From Aureobasidium sp. EXF-3400 (Eukaryota; Ascomycota; Dothideomycetes; Dothideales; Saccotheciaceae), in assembly GCA_024195585.1 (NCBI GenBank), contig SWBL01000671.1:1-11923 (forward strand): 11,923 nt of DNA, given 5' to 3'. Numbering within the stretch: position 1 is the stretch's first letter; each line of letters begins with the position of its first letter. The position numbers were made by a program, and so were the translations under genes. This document shows, in pieces, positions 1-8,837 of this stretch. The notes below the pieces were generated by a model. The model was not told the DNA's origin. It saw nothing but the letters and a program-made list of their open reading frames with translations, and made no database searches.

Positions 1-255
1 CCCCTTTCCCCCCAGATTTCCTATTAGGTGCGAAATCAAATGGATCGTGCCAGGTTTCGGCACTCTATGTGTGACCAGCGGTAGAAACAATGCCGCCTAC
101 AGTATCGATGACTGCGACACAGGCGGAGGGGAGCTGCACTGAGATCTCCGACCGTCCCAGTGGCGCGGATGTGGTAAAGGAAGATAAGAATTGTGATGCT
201 AGTGCACAAGCGAAAGCAGAAATTATTCTCCCTCTGAAACGATCGACTAATTGCA

Positions 256-541
256 TCATGGCCAGTGTTGCTTGCGAGGGCTTAGGGCTTGCATGTGCTG
301 ACTGGCGAAAAGCTGGGTATGGAACTTCTTGTTGCAGCTGTCGCACTCGAAATGAAGCCCCCTATGCTCTGTGTCGTTCATGTGCTGATCTGCTGCCCAA
401 CTTTGAGATGGCACCTCTCGATCGCATGTGTCGCACTCGTACCGTGGGCCTCAGTATCGATGTGCTTGTCGGCGCGGCTCGGTCAACAACCTTGCGATCG
501 CATGTCTCGCACTCATCGCTGTCGTAAAACTCGAGCTCGTC
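256..541 (-). pseudogene. Decayed C2H2 zinc-finger gene
   Basis: Read on the minus strand, this stretch holds three successive C2H2 fingers of the fungal type (C-x2-C-x12-H-x5-H, with the 'CDR/QHM' signature), but no single frame carries them. The first finger pair of cysteines (ECETCDRK) lies near 514-491. Its histidines (DKHIDTEAH) are in another frame, which is one base short of the usual spacing. A further one-base loss comes before the second finger (YECDTCDRE, near 442-416; ADQHMNDTEH follows). The third finger (FECDSCNKKF to QHM) stays in frame with the second and the frame ends at a TGA at 258-256. An acidic stretch (DELEFYDSD) precedes finger one, as is common in these proteins. A weaker finger-like fragment (ICACCGTVMRQ, near 690-655) may be an older upstream finger. 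Family knowledge: such proteins are probable nucleic-acid binders of unknown role. I infer a pseudogene; sequencing error or unusual splicing is possible. Confidence 0.55.
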
Positions 542-1194
542 TCTAGAGAATTGTCGGTTAAGGTTAGATCTGACAACAAATGGTAAGTTGAGAACCTTTA
601 GAAGCAGGGAAGGCTTGAGTACAGGACAGTAGGTGGGGCAGGGCGAGATGAGTGTCGCTGCCTCATCACTGTGCCGCAGCAAGCGCAGATTGTGGAGCCG
701 TTATGCAACATCATGTAGTGCATTGAGGCGGATGACTGGGGTGCCATCTGGCTAGAGTCCTGTCGACCGCCGAGACAAGCGGCCACTTACTGCATACATC
801 GTGCAGATCCATTAGCAGCGTAACATGCAATATGCAACATGCGAACGCGAATCCGGATTCGAGCGGGATAACAAGACTGGCATGCTTTAACGACCTGTAT
901 ATGAAACTATCCTGCGTGGCGACTTCCTACTGGTCCAGCATGGCATCTACGAAAAAAGCGCTGAATTTGAGCCTGTGTGGCTTTGGGCTTTGGCGCATAG
1001 TGACATGCTGATATTTCTGTGGTACTACGCCACCATTCAGCGACCTTGGGAGAGTTGTCCTTGGGCAGATCGTTTTGAGAGCCTTTTCAGTGCAACCCCC
1101 CGACGCTCCAGAAGCTTCCTTCCATTAACAGCCTGGCTCAACATCTAGCAAACGACGACTTCATCGCATAGACTCTGTAGAACTTACTTTCGAC
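542..1194. other. Intergenic; 5' flank of the exonuclease gene
   Basis: I see no convincing gene here. The left part may hold upstream debris of the C2H2 relic. The right part must include the promoter and 5' leader of the exonuclease gene, but I cannot point to a TATA box or any other defined element. Confidence 0.4.
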
Positions 1195-2379
1195 ATGGAG
1201 TCTCTAGACGTAGTTGCTATCATCGAGGACAAGCTTTCAACGCTGAGCCTTTATGAAGCGATGCCGGAAAGCGACGGGGCACGAATGCTCGTGACGATGG
1301 TAGACACTCCGGCTGCGATCAGGTCCTTAGTGGATATTCTGGCACCCCTTGAGCAAAGCCTTGGCTCGATTTGTCTGGACTTGGAAGGCATCAACTTGTC
1401 TCGCTATGGATCAGTATCTCTCTTACAGATCTTTGTTCCATCATGCCAGCAACCCTTCATTGTCGATGTCCACACCCTTGGCGTACAGGCTTTCAACACC
1501 TCCAGTTCCGAAGGAAAGACCATGAAGGATGTATTGGAGTCCAAGATCATCAAGAAGCATCTATTCGATGCTCGGAATGACTCCGATGCATTGTACGCTC
1601 TGTTTGGCGTTCGACTGGCGGGTGTCGTGGACATACAGCTTCTGGAACTAGCGTCGAGAAGAGGTGCTAAGCACATTGTATGCGGCCTTGCAGCTTGCGT
1701 TGAGCAGGAGCAAGCTCTTCCAACGCTAGCTTTGTCACAGTGGCAAAGCACCAAAAAGGAAGTCGGGAAAATGTTCGATCCCAAACTTGGCGGATCGTAC
1801 GAAATATTCAACAAAAGGCCTCTCCCACAGATTCTCATTGAGTATTGCATTGGCGATGTTCAAGTATTGACTATTCTCACGACCATTTATCAGAGTCGCC
1901 TCAACGATCACTGGTCAGAAGAGGTTCTAGCCGAGACCGAGAAGCGTCTAGAAGACTCGAGAAGCCCAGACTACCAACCTCGAGGAAAGCAGAAGATATT
2001 CGGCCCTAGACACTGGAGGTACCCTAGGAAAGGCGGAACCAAGCCAGCTGTAAGGATGGCAACTTCAACCAACTGCCAAGCATCACCGTCGTCTATGCGC
2101 TCAAGGGTACTAACTCAGCCGATGGTAATTTACGAAAGCCATGATTCCACACCTCATCACCAGACTGATTCGGGACAGGAGCAAGAGGGAAGACAGCGAT
2201 ACCAAGCCATAGCATTCGTGCCAGAGGGAGGCAGAAAGGGTTGTAAGGTCAAAGCCAAGCGTTCCCTGACCCCTACAAACCGCAATGGCCTAGTCTCAGA
2301 TACGATCAACGACCAAAATTGGGCTCTGTGTGATAAGGACTGTGGCTGGTGTGGACATTGTGGAGATGGCATTTTATAA
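1195..2379 (+). CDS. DEDDy-family 3'-5' exonuclease, RNase D-like, with cysteine-rich C-terminus
   Basis: This is a single uninterrupted frame of 394 residues that starts at an ATG with A at -3 (gacATGG). All three exonuclease motifs are visible: ExoI with D62 and E64 in ICLDLEG, ExoII with D129 in LFDARNDSDALYALFG, and ExoIII with Y217-x3-D221 in EYCIGDVQVL. This is the DEDDy arrangement of RNase D and the WRN/Rrp6 exonucleases, which use two metal ions to trim RNA or DNA from the 3' end. The domain covers about residues 35-235. There is no HRDC domain and no obvious targeting signal. Residues 236-370 are basic and low in complexity. The protein ends with C379-x3-C383-x2-C386-x2-C389, a possible zinc-binding knuckle that I believe recurs in fungal members. 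The intact motifs argue for a working enzyme. Its substrate is unknown, and it stands alone on this strand with more than 600 bp of free DNA upstream. Confidence 0.85.
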   Translation: MESLDVVAIIEDKLSTLSLYEAMPESDGARMLVTMVDTPAAIRSLVDILAPLEQSLGSICLDLEGINLSRYGSVSLLQIFVPSCQQPFIVDVHTLGVQAFNTSSSEGKTMKDVLESKIIKKHLFDARNDSDALYALFGVRLAGVVDIQLLELASRRGAKHIVCGLAACVEQEQALPTLALSQWQSTKKEVGKMFDPKLGGSYEIFNKRPLPQILIEYCIGDVQVLTILTTIYQSRLNDHWSEEVLAETEKRLEDSRSPDYQPRGKQKIFGPRHWRYPRKGGTKPAVRMATSTNCQASPSSMRSRVLTQPMVIYESHDSTPHHQTDSGQEQEGRQRYQAIAFVPEGGRKGCKVKAKRSLTPTNRNGLVSDTINDQNWALCDKDCGWCGHCGDGIL

Positions 2380-3491
2380 ATACCGCATCACGGAAGCGTC
2401 GAACTTGGTAGACACGCGGATAGCTGCCCTGGCCGCGGAAGGGCTTCTATTCTCATGGGCGTTATCCGGATATTTCCTCAACGCTATCACAGTGGAAATG
2501 CGACCAAAGCGAAGGAGTAATGTAGTGGATGAAGAGCCTACCGACGTCTGAAACTGACGCTATAAAAGTGTCACGGTGTGGAGGCGGATTTATTGGGGGA
2601 AGGAGCAGCTGTACGTTATCGTTATGATGTGGTCCTGCATCCTGCATTGTTGCTCGTGCTGTCGACATGCAACTTCAGCTCGTTGTATCTAGCCAATCAT
2701 CTCCTGCCGCGCTTAGAGCGTGGCTTAAGCTAGCAGATAGTCTGGATGCAAGCTGTACCAGCACGACCGTTCCCACAGGATGAGAGTGGGCGTACGAATG
2801 CACATTTTTGGTCATGAGGGGTCCCCGAGAGTAGCAAATGATACGAAGCGGAGCTAGATTGGCTTGGAGGTCCAGCGAAGTGTATGTACCATACTTGGCA
2901 GAACAGGGAAAGAAGGCTATACCGTACCCTCGGAACATTCTGCTCATCAACATGAACTCAGGTTCAATGCTAAAATAGCCGTGAGAACATCCTTTGTCGT
3001 TTTTCTACCAATCACATAGCCGAATACTTTCTACAAGTTGCGGCCAAGGTTTTTGATTAAACGCTTGCCCGAGCAGCTAGACTTTCGTGCAAGTGCTTCG
3101 AGCCGTGGCACAATGTCTTGGCAGCTCGGCCGATTTCACAAACATGAACAGGCTCAATAATCGCCAGGACGGTACTCTAAATGACATTGCGTTGTCTCTG
3201 CATCTGTTATGGAAGAATCTCATCTAAAGCTTGCTACTGCTTCAAGATACCCAGGGCACCACGCTAGTAGTCCGACACAGATCTTTGTACTGCAGATCGA
3301 TTCATCACGTCCGTGACTTGCTATCTCGGTCAATGCTACAGAGGCGTGTTCGTATCGATGTGATATTGGACATTGCTTGCACTCCATAAATGCGACGGCA
3401 GTGGTTAAAGTATCGAGGTACTGGTTTAGCAGAGCTAATGAGGAGTGTGGACCCTGGACCGCAATTAGCTGGGAATCTCACGTCATCTTTG
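2380..3491. other. Intergenic, no recognisable gene
   Basis: This roughly 1.1-kb stretch follows the exonuclease stop codon and lies downstream of the convergent DUF7587-like gene, so it should hold both 3' ends. Short open frames exist on both strands (for example minus 2675-2953), but none shows a domain, a credible start context or a coding-like composition that I recognise. No tRNA or repeat was seen. Confidence 0.4.
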
Positions 3492-3941
3492 TTAGATAGC
3501 AGTACGATACCTAACTATCATAGAGTCAGGGACTCGGTGTAGGAATAGCCATTCGTGTTTACTGTTGTTCCAAGCTTTCTTAGGCACCCAGATACCGTAC
3601 TTATCAGCCATGCGTCTGACGTTTCGGTACTGAATCATCTCGTGCCCCTGTCGAGTGTCGATCTCCACGATCTCCACGTCTTCGTGCCCGTTGGCAAGCC
3701 GACGACTTGCTTCTTCAAATGCCGTTGTTTCGTCCGAGTATACAGAGATATATGCCGAGGGCTCCCTGCTTCCCCAATCAAGGTGATCCTGAATCGACTC
3801 TAGCGTCTCGGGCACACGGGGGTCGAAGCTAGCATGCGACTGGTTTCGTGAGAGTATGCCACTATGCTTGTAGTACTGGGTTTGAGAGCGGTCATCTTGA
3901 ACACGGAAGAAGACCAGCGGATTTTCTTGAAAGCAGGGCAT
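3492..3941 (-). CDS. DUF7587-like fungal protein, possibly ADP-ribosyltransferase-like fold
   Basis: The frame is open from further upstream, but the only ATG is at 3941-3939, with A at -3 in an A/C-rich leader (caacaactatcATG). This gives 149 residues. What I see: an FFRV motif with R13; an HLDW block near residue 53; an aromatic/serine strand YISVYSD at 64-70; an EIVEIDTR strand near 90; and a C-terminal KYGIWVPKKAWNNSKHEWLFLHRVP block with E130. This order matches the small fungal domain I know as DUF7587, which is often a stand-alone protein or a lineage-specific gene. The Arg / Ser-aromatic-Ser / Glu spacing recalls the R-S-E triad of arginine-type ADP-ribosyltransferases, but that is inference from pattern only. 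No signal peptide or membrane segment is evident. The reading frame is intact and single-exon as drawn; an upstream exon cannot be excluded. Biological role unknown. Confidence 0.7.
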   Translation of the reverse strand: MPCFQENPLVFFRVQDDRSQTQYYKHSGILSRNQSHASFDPRVPETLESIQDHLDWGSREPSAYISVYSDETTAFEEASRRLANGHEDVEIVEIDTRQGHEMIQYRNVRRMADKYGIWVPKKAWNNSKHEWLFLHRVPDSMIVRYRTAI

Positions 3942-4489
3942 GATAGTTGTTGTGTTGATGTCGCGAAAGACCGAGGGTTGAGCTGGCGATATAAAGTATC
4001 TGGGGTGGGCGGGTATTTTGAGACTGTGATGCAACCAACTAGGCGCCGCCACGTCTGAAAACCGACACAGCGCTTATGACGTTCATAGAAATGAAGCTTG
4101 ATTGGGTAAGAAAGCAGCGTCTGATCTAATTTTGGTTGTCACACCCACGAACTCCAACGACAGCCTTGCGTCTCATCTTTGACGCCGCTAGATCTGCAGC
4201 TTACCCTGGCTTTATCGAGCTTGTGTAAGTAAAAGCGCAGACATATTGTAGACGGATGAAGTGCAAACCATGATTAAAGCAGAATTCAAGCCAGAGGGGT
4301 CATGCTACCAGATGCCGAGCCTGCCCGAGGATTTACCCCCACAACAGTGATGACCTTCAAACCCCACCTGCGCGTGGACAGCCTATTTCCAAGTCAAAGT
4401 GATCGTTTTCGGCTCAGTAAGCTCCATAATACTCGCTCGATTCTCATCAACAGATGATTTGAGTCGTCAATCCAGAACAGTGCTGACAG
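3942..4489. other. Intergenic; 5' flank of the DUF7587-like gene and of the plus-strand relic
   Basis: Divergent spacer between the minus-strand DUF7587-like gene and the plus-strand zinc-finger relic. The minus-strand frame of the DUF7587-like gene stays open up to about 4070 but contains no ATG before 3941. I see no defined promoter element. Confidence 0.35.
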
Positions 4490-4762
4490 AACACGAACTC
4501 CCGACCTACTGCCGCCCATGTTTCAAGTCCTTCAAAAATCATCAAGCCTGGATCCAACATAGGCGTGACTCTCCTCAATAGAAGGATGATGTAGATACGT
4601 CCGAGGATATTCGAATTGAATCTGAACACGCTCCAAGGGAAAGTGCAGCTTGGTGCTTGTCTTTTGTGCCTGTGGCAAGGTCTTTGAGAACACCATATCT
4701 ATTAGTCAATATAGGCAAGACGCCCACCCTGCTCCGACAGTTCCGTCGTACCGCAATAAGTC
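4490..4762 (+). pseudogene. Second decayed C2H2 zinc-finger locus
   Basis: One plus-strand frame encodes LPTYCRPCFKSFKNHQAWIQ followed by HRRDSP, a recognisable fungal C2H2 finger (cysteines at 4510-4512 and 4519-4521, first histidine at 4558-4560). It ends at a TAG at 4579-4581. If read through, the same frame gives an acidic linker (KDDVDTSEDIRIESE). A second finger-like block lies in a different frame from about 4653 (FCACGKVFENTISISQ then YRQDAHPAP). Here the cysteine pair is C-x-C rather than C-x2-C, and the expected first histidine is tyrosine. There is no in-frame ATG for either block. The combination of a stop, a frame change and lost ligands points to a decayed gene. Boundaries are approximate, and the locus may extend to about 5035. 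A split gene with unusual introns is the alternative. Confidence 0.45.
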
Positions 4763-5035
4763 GACGCAATCGTACAGCAGAGCCATCGCGTTCTACACCA
4801 TAGACGATAAACTAAAAGTGGCGTCAGCCGCGAAACAATCCTCGTTATCAGTAACGTTGAGATGGACGTTGTTGCACTCGGGAAAGTTTTGGAAGTTTAT
4901 GAGCACACAGTCTTTATGTAAGATATGCGGCATGTCAATCAATGGGAGGAAGATGTCGTTCCGATCCGCGAGCCAAATTATGGCTGTGTCATGAAGGCCT
5001 GGTCTAATCTTAATTCGATTCTTCCCAACCTATTC

Positions 5036-5636
5036 ACGCCATAGGGGTATGTGTTGCTGCTCTCTGGTTCGATTTCTGACCTATCGCGATGAAAAAGTCT
5101 GATAAGATGGAGCGTGAAGGTCCCAGAAGACCGCGCAGATATCATTCAACACCAACAACGGTCTGTGGTACGTGTGCGACTACTTAAGAGATGGAAGAAT
5201 CCGGAGGACGAAGTTAAAGACGGTGTTTACCATTATCACCTACGACTCTTGGCCTCGATCTTTTTCGGCCCGACTCGCGGTGTATAGTTTCTGTCAGAAC
5301 CTTGTGAATATTCGCCTAATGTAAGAAATGCTTGGTAGAGATGACCTGTCTTGGCAGTATACTCGTGATAGGATCCACAAGCAGGCAGTAACTAACAGTG
5401 CACGAGCCAGAAGCGACTATTAGCTGAATGCACGTACTAGGAGATACAAATTAAAATACCGATGCGGTGACCGCCGAGCCACAGACGGCAATCTAAGACA
5501 AAGTGCTTCGTAGAAATGGCGGTGTGCGGTCAGCAGCCTGATCTGCCGCATCGGCACGTTCCGCATTCAATACTATAGTTCTATGTAGTATATAGAAGCA
5601 GAAGACATCGCAGCCAGTTATTGTCATCATTTTTGA
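5036..5636. other. Intergenic, possible gene debris
   Basis: No intact gene. A plus-strand frame without ATG, about 5093-5285, reads like protein (it includes VPEDRADIIQHQQR and RLLKRWKNPEDEVK), but I do not recognise it. The right end is the 5' flank of the APH-like gene. Confidence 0.3.
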
Positions 5637-5681
5637 AGCATTTTTGACACTTTTGAAAGACGAACAAATGTCGAGCAAACT

Positions 5682-6646
5682 TTGCTCAACAGATATGCGG
5701 AAGAGGTGGTAGGTGGCACGGTATATCCGTTAGACTGGCAAGGCTATCACAGTTATACGGTTGAGTCCGAAGACAGGCGTACTGTTGTTCAATTCAGGTC
5801 AGACCAATCACCATTGGACGACGAAATCCTCAACCTCGCAAAGAGGATTCACCCCAACCTGGTTCCGGTAATGGAGCGTTTGGAGTTCCTCGACGACCCT
5901 GCAGTTTCAGTGTGGAAGATGGACAAGATCCCTGGCGTTGGCTTCTTAGAGATGATACACGACGATAACATCAAGACGAAACTTCTACTTACCGTAACAG
6001 ATATGGCAGAGTAAGCTCGCCTTGCAACAAGCTTCGGAATGTGCGATAGCTCACTAAATCACCGCTCAGATTCTACATACAGGCTTGGAAGATCCCTCAG
6101 ATCCCGAGCAGAGAACGAGTACTTTCCGTACGTCAAGAGTGCAAGACGAAGCTCAAAGAACTGGCCAAGACGTCGTCAGCATCACTTCTGAGCCACGTAA
6201 GGCAAGCTGATCAAGCACTTGACGAAATTCTCCAACTACCATGGGTTCTGACGCATGAGGATCTGTCAAGCATGAATTTGCTTCTAGATCCTTCCACAGG
6301 AAATCTGCGAGGCGTGGTCGATTGGGCAGATGCTGGATTCTGGCCGTTCGGTGTAGCACTTTGGGGTTTGGAGAGTGTCTTGGGTTACGGCGGCCCCGAT
6401 GGCTGGACTTGGCTTGACGATGAGCCTCGCACTTATAGGGGAATGTTCTCGATGACTCTACAAACAGCACTACATCTACCCGCCGGTGACTTTGTCACAA
6501 TTGAGAAGGCAAGGAAACTTGGTCTTCTCTTACGCTACGGATTCATTTGGCGAGATGGTCGTCCAGTTCTCACAGACGACACTACCACGCTCGAACTATT
6601 TCTCGGAAGTGAGTTAGAGAAGGTCTTTTCGATTGGACGATACTGA
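5682..6646 (+). CDS. Fungal APH/choline-kinase-like phosphotransferase domain protein (two exons; 5' end uncertain)
   Basis: Exon 1 (5682-6010) and exon 2 (6070-6646) join across a 59-bp intron (GTAAGC donor, ACTAAAT branch-like site, CTCAG acceptor). The splice falls in phase 2 and restores one frame of about 301 residues. Counting from 5682: VVQFR near residue 37 replaces the usual ATP-binding lysine strand, as is typical of this fungal group. The catalytic loop is H172-E-D174-LSSM-N179 (Brenner-type HxDxxxxN), and GVVDWADA carries the metal-binding D194. These proteins resemble aminoglycoside phosphotransferases and choline kinases, but the fungal members have no established substrate, so antibiotic resistance should not be assumed. 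The domain begins almost at the left limit of the frame, and no in-frame ATG exists between the upstream stop (5634-5636) and VPVMERL near 5868. The nearest ATG, at 5668, is in another frame. The gene is therefore either missing a 5' exon or frameshifted. Confidence 0.72.
6011..6069 (+). other. Intron of the APH-like gene
   Basis: The 59-bp intron has a GTAAGC donor, a branch-like CACTAAAT about 12 bases before the acceptor, and a CTCAG acceptor. Without splicing, the frame stops at once (TAA at 6012-6014). With splicing, the frame runs into the HxDxxxxN catalytic loop. Confidence 0.8.
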
Positions 6647-7589
6647 CAAGACAAAGGAACTATATTGACGTAATCCTAGGGTCCATAATCTTGAGACACA
6701 TATGATCACACCCTTAGTAGGGAGGTTCGTCTGATACTGTCAAGCGACTCAGTTCACTATTTCTCCCTGGCTTCGTCTTGAATCATCGCGCGGGCCCATT
6801 GAATGATTTACAGCGGGTTCCAAGATAATGTAAAATAGATTCCCTCATGACCAGAGAACAACGTTGCTTTCTTAGTTCAAAGCTTTTCTAGGCTCCAAAA
6901 GAGATGATTAGCCTGATGTACCATATGCAAGCGGAGTATGTCTTACCAAAACGTCGTACTGATCCAAGATCTGCATCAGACCCTTCTCGTCCAGCGCAAG
7001 TTTGGAGTCTACAGAGCCTGTCAATCGTACGAAGTCGGTAACATGGACTCCGTCCACCATGAGGTCTACGAGGTCAAACGTGACAGCGAAAACGGACAAT
7101 TGTTAGTAGTGTACCCCTGGTGGAGAATTCAGATTGCGTTAACAACGATTTAGGCGCGTCCTAAAGGCGAAGCATCCTATAACAGCTGAAGGAATCATCC
7201 GTAAAACACGAGTTTTTACTGACCAATTCTACCCGTGGGGTTCTAAAGGATGGGAGATGCTCGCGGCGATCTAAGCGCGACCAATGATAGGCACGTTCGC
7301 CGAACGAGTCCCTCGATGGTGGCTATCTGTATGACGCTACCGCTGCTCTGGCGTTGTCCTCTTCTGTAGTGTCTACATTGCTCTAATATCTTCTCCTATA
7401 CTTGGTCCCGAATGAAATACGATTAGTAGCGCGCAAGCCCATAGCTGAAGGATTGAAATGACTCATGTTCGAAAGTCACAGCTCTATTAATATAAATTTC
7501 TGCACTACTCTAATGGCAAAAGAACCACAGTTAAGAGCAACAAGGCAGATCTCCTGGTCGGGGTTTTACATGATAGGCTCTATCATTGA
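6647..7589. other. Intergenic; one candidate exon on the minus strand
   Basis: No recognised gene. On the minus strand, about 7090-6956 reads as a protein-like frame (it includes DLMVDGVHVTDFVRLTGSVD and ALDEKGLMQILDQYDVL) and ends exactly at a GTAAGA donor-like site (6955-6950). A CTAAT branch-like site and a CCTAG acceptor follow 59 bases later, leading into a frame open for another 35 or so codons. This could be one or two exons of a small gene or relic. The opposite strand is also open (6938-7153), so the signal is weak. The rest shows nothing I can name. Confidence 0.25.
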
Positions 7590-7775
7590 CTTGGATAGTT
7601 TGAGTTGGCAGGAAAGCACAGAACTACGCAAGTAACGACGTTATATCGATGGCTCATACAGTTTGAGCTCGAAGACCGACTCGAAACTACGTAAGCGGTA
7701 GGTACGCATCGCTATACTTGTCGCTTGCTTACGTAGCTTGAGCTTGCAGGATGACTCGAAATCACGTAAGCAATA
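7590..7775. repeat. Palindromic ~73-bp tandem repeat, block 1 (about three units)
   Basis: About three degenerate units, each an imperfect inverted repeat with arms of the form CTTACGTAGTTTCGAG and, on the other side, CTCGAAACTACGTAAG. The clearest unit is 7725-7773, with arms TTGCTTACGTAG.. and ..CACGTAAGCAA. The others are near 7652-7697 and 7591-7635. Left arms are spaced about 64 and 75 bp apart. The arms could form a hairpin of roughly 45-50 bases. The same unit recurs at 8838-9300. Confidence 0.7.
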
Positions 7776-8837
7776 GGATTCTTTCGTTGGCCTGCAGTCT
7801 TTCGGAATCGAAATACAAGTTGTAACTGAGAGAGCGGTGAATCGAAGCTCGCGTATTACAGCGCGTAGACTACACCCAGGACGGTAGAATGATGTAAACA
7901 TAACTCCTTGCCTGTCATGCATATTTGCTGTGAGGATACTAACTGATCGCGAGTAGCGCATAGTAGTATCGCGATAGTGACCACCGGACGAGTACGGGCG
8001 ACCATGGCTTTTCTCCAATCGTGGTGTGCAGCACTCGCGACATTGACCTCTGTTTTGCGCCTGTTTTTTCCACCCAATCCTGGAGAGAATTTCACTTCAT
8101 CTAATTGTGAGGGATGCACTGAATAGTTTGCCAGTTTCATACCCGTCCTGCGCTTGTTCTGCGCTTGTTTTGGGGATATGTGAATCTAGAAAGTGGAGTT
8201 AGTTAAATGTTTAACCAATGTTCAGACCCTGTTCTGACTCTGTTCAGTGGAGTGAAATCGGATGGTCACGAAAGCTTGCCGATAGTCGGGCCGTAATCAT
8301 CCGGTGGTCGATGGTGCTGGCGTCTGCCGCAATAGCCGATGGTCGAAGCCAAGACGCTTCAGTGGCTAATATGAGAGTTCCCTGTAGGCGCCTTTACTCT
8401 GGTTCACTTCAAGCTGAGAATCAAGTTACCATCTTGTTCTACTCCATCAGAATCTGCTCCGGGGCAGCGCCTATCACGGCTGACATCAGGTGATTATTGC
8501 CCATTGGATCTGCACATGCTGTGATTTCGATTCCATAGATGGATTTGGCTGCTATCCGAGATTGACACAGACCGACGTGAACGTTCCGGTGGTAATTATT
8601 GATCGTTCCAAATTTCCGCCAATCGTTTGGAAACATATTTTACGCAGCGATGCAGCTAGGTTCTGAGAGCATAAATTACCCTTCCCGTCTGATAATGACA
8701 AGCTGTCGATGAAGCGATCTCCATTTTCGTCGTAGACACGAGTTTTGCACAGCAATCTGCGTTGAGAGCTCAACACAACCTGTGACAGGTTATAACTCAA
8801 ATCCGTCGACAGAGCATCGCTGTATGCAGCTGAGCAC
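7776..8837. other. Spacer between the two satellite blocks, no recognisable gene
   Basis: About 1.06 kb separate the two blocks of the same satellite. Open frames exist on both strands. One minus-strand frame with an ATG at 8842 would give 96 residues, ending at 8552 and containing several cysteines, but it has no signal peptide or known motif and begins inside satellite sequence. I see no terminal inverted repeats or transposase motifs that would make the spacer a defined mobile element. Confidence 0.35.

Noticed and set aside
90..527. Plus-strand open frame of 145 codons with many cysteines
   Set aside because: It is antisense to the C2H2 relic, and its cysteine richness follows from the repeated finger-coding DNA on the other strand. 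No domain is recognised.
2330..2551. Plus-strand open frame overlapping the end of the exonuclease gene
   Set aside because: It begins out of frame inside the exonuclease coding sequence, which already has a full-length ending; it most likely lies in the 3' untranslated region.
3942..4052. N-terminal extension of the DUF7587-like protein to a GTG at 4052
   Set aside because: A GTG start is not expected in a nuclear fungal gene, the added residues look unstructured, and the ATG at 3941 has a good context.
5682..6646. Antibiotic-resistance phosphotransferase
   Set aside because: The fold family is shared, but the fungal members with a VVQFR strand have no shown aminoglycoside activity; only the fold-level call is supported.
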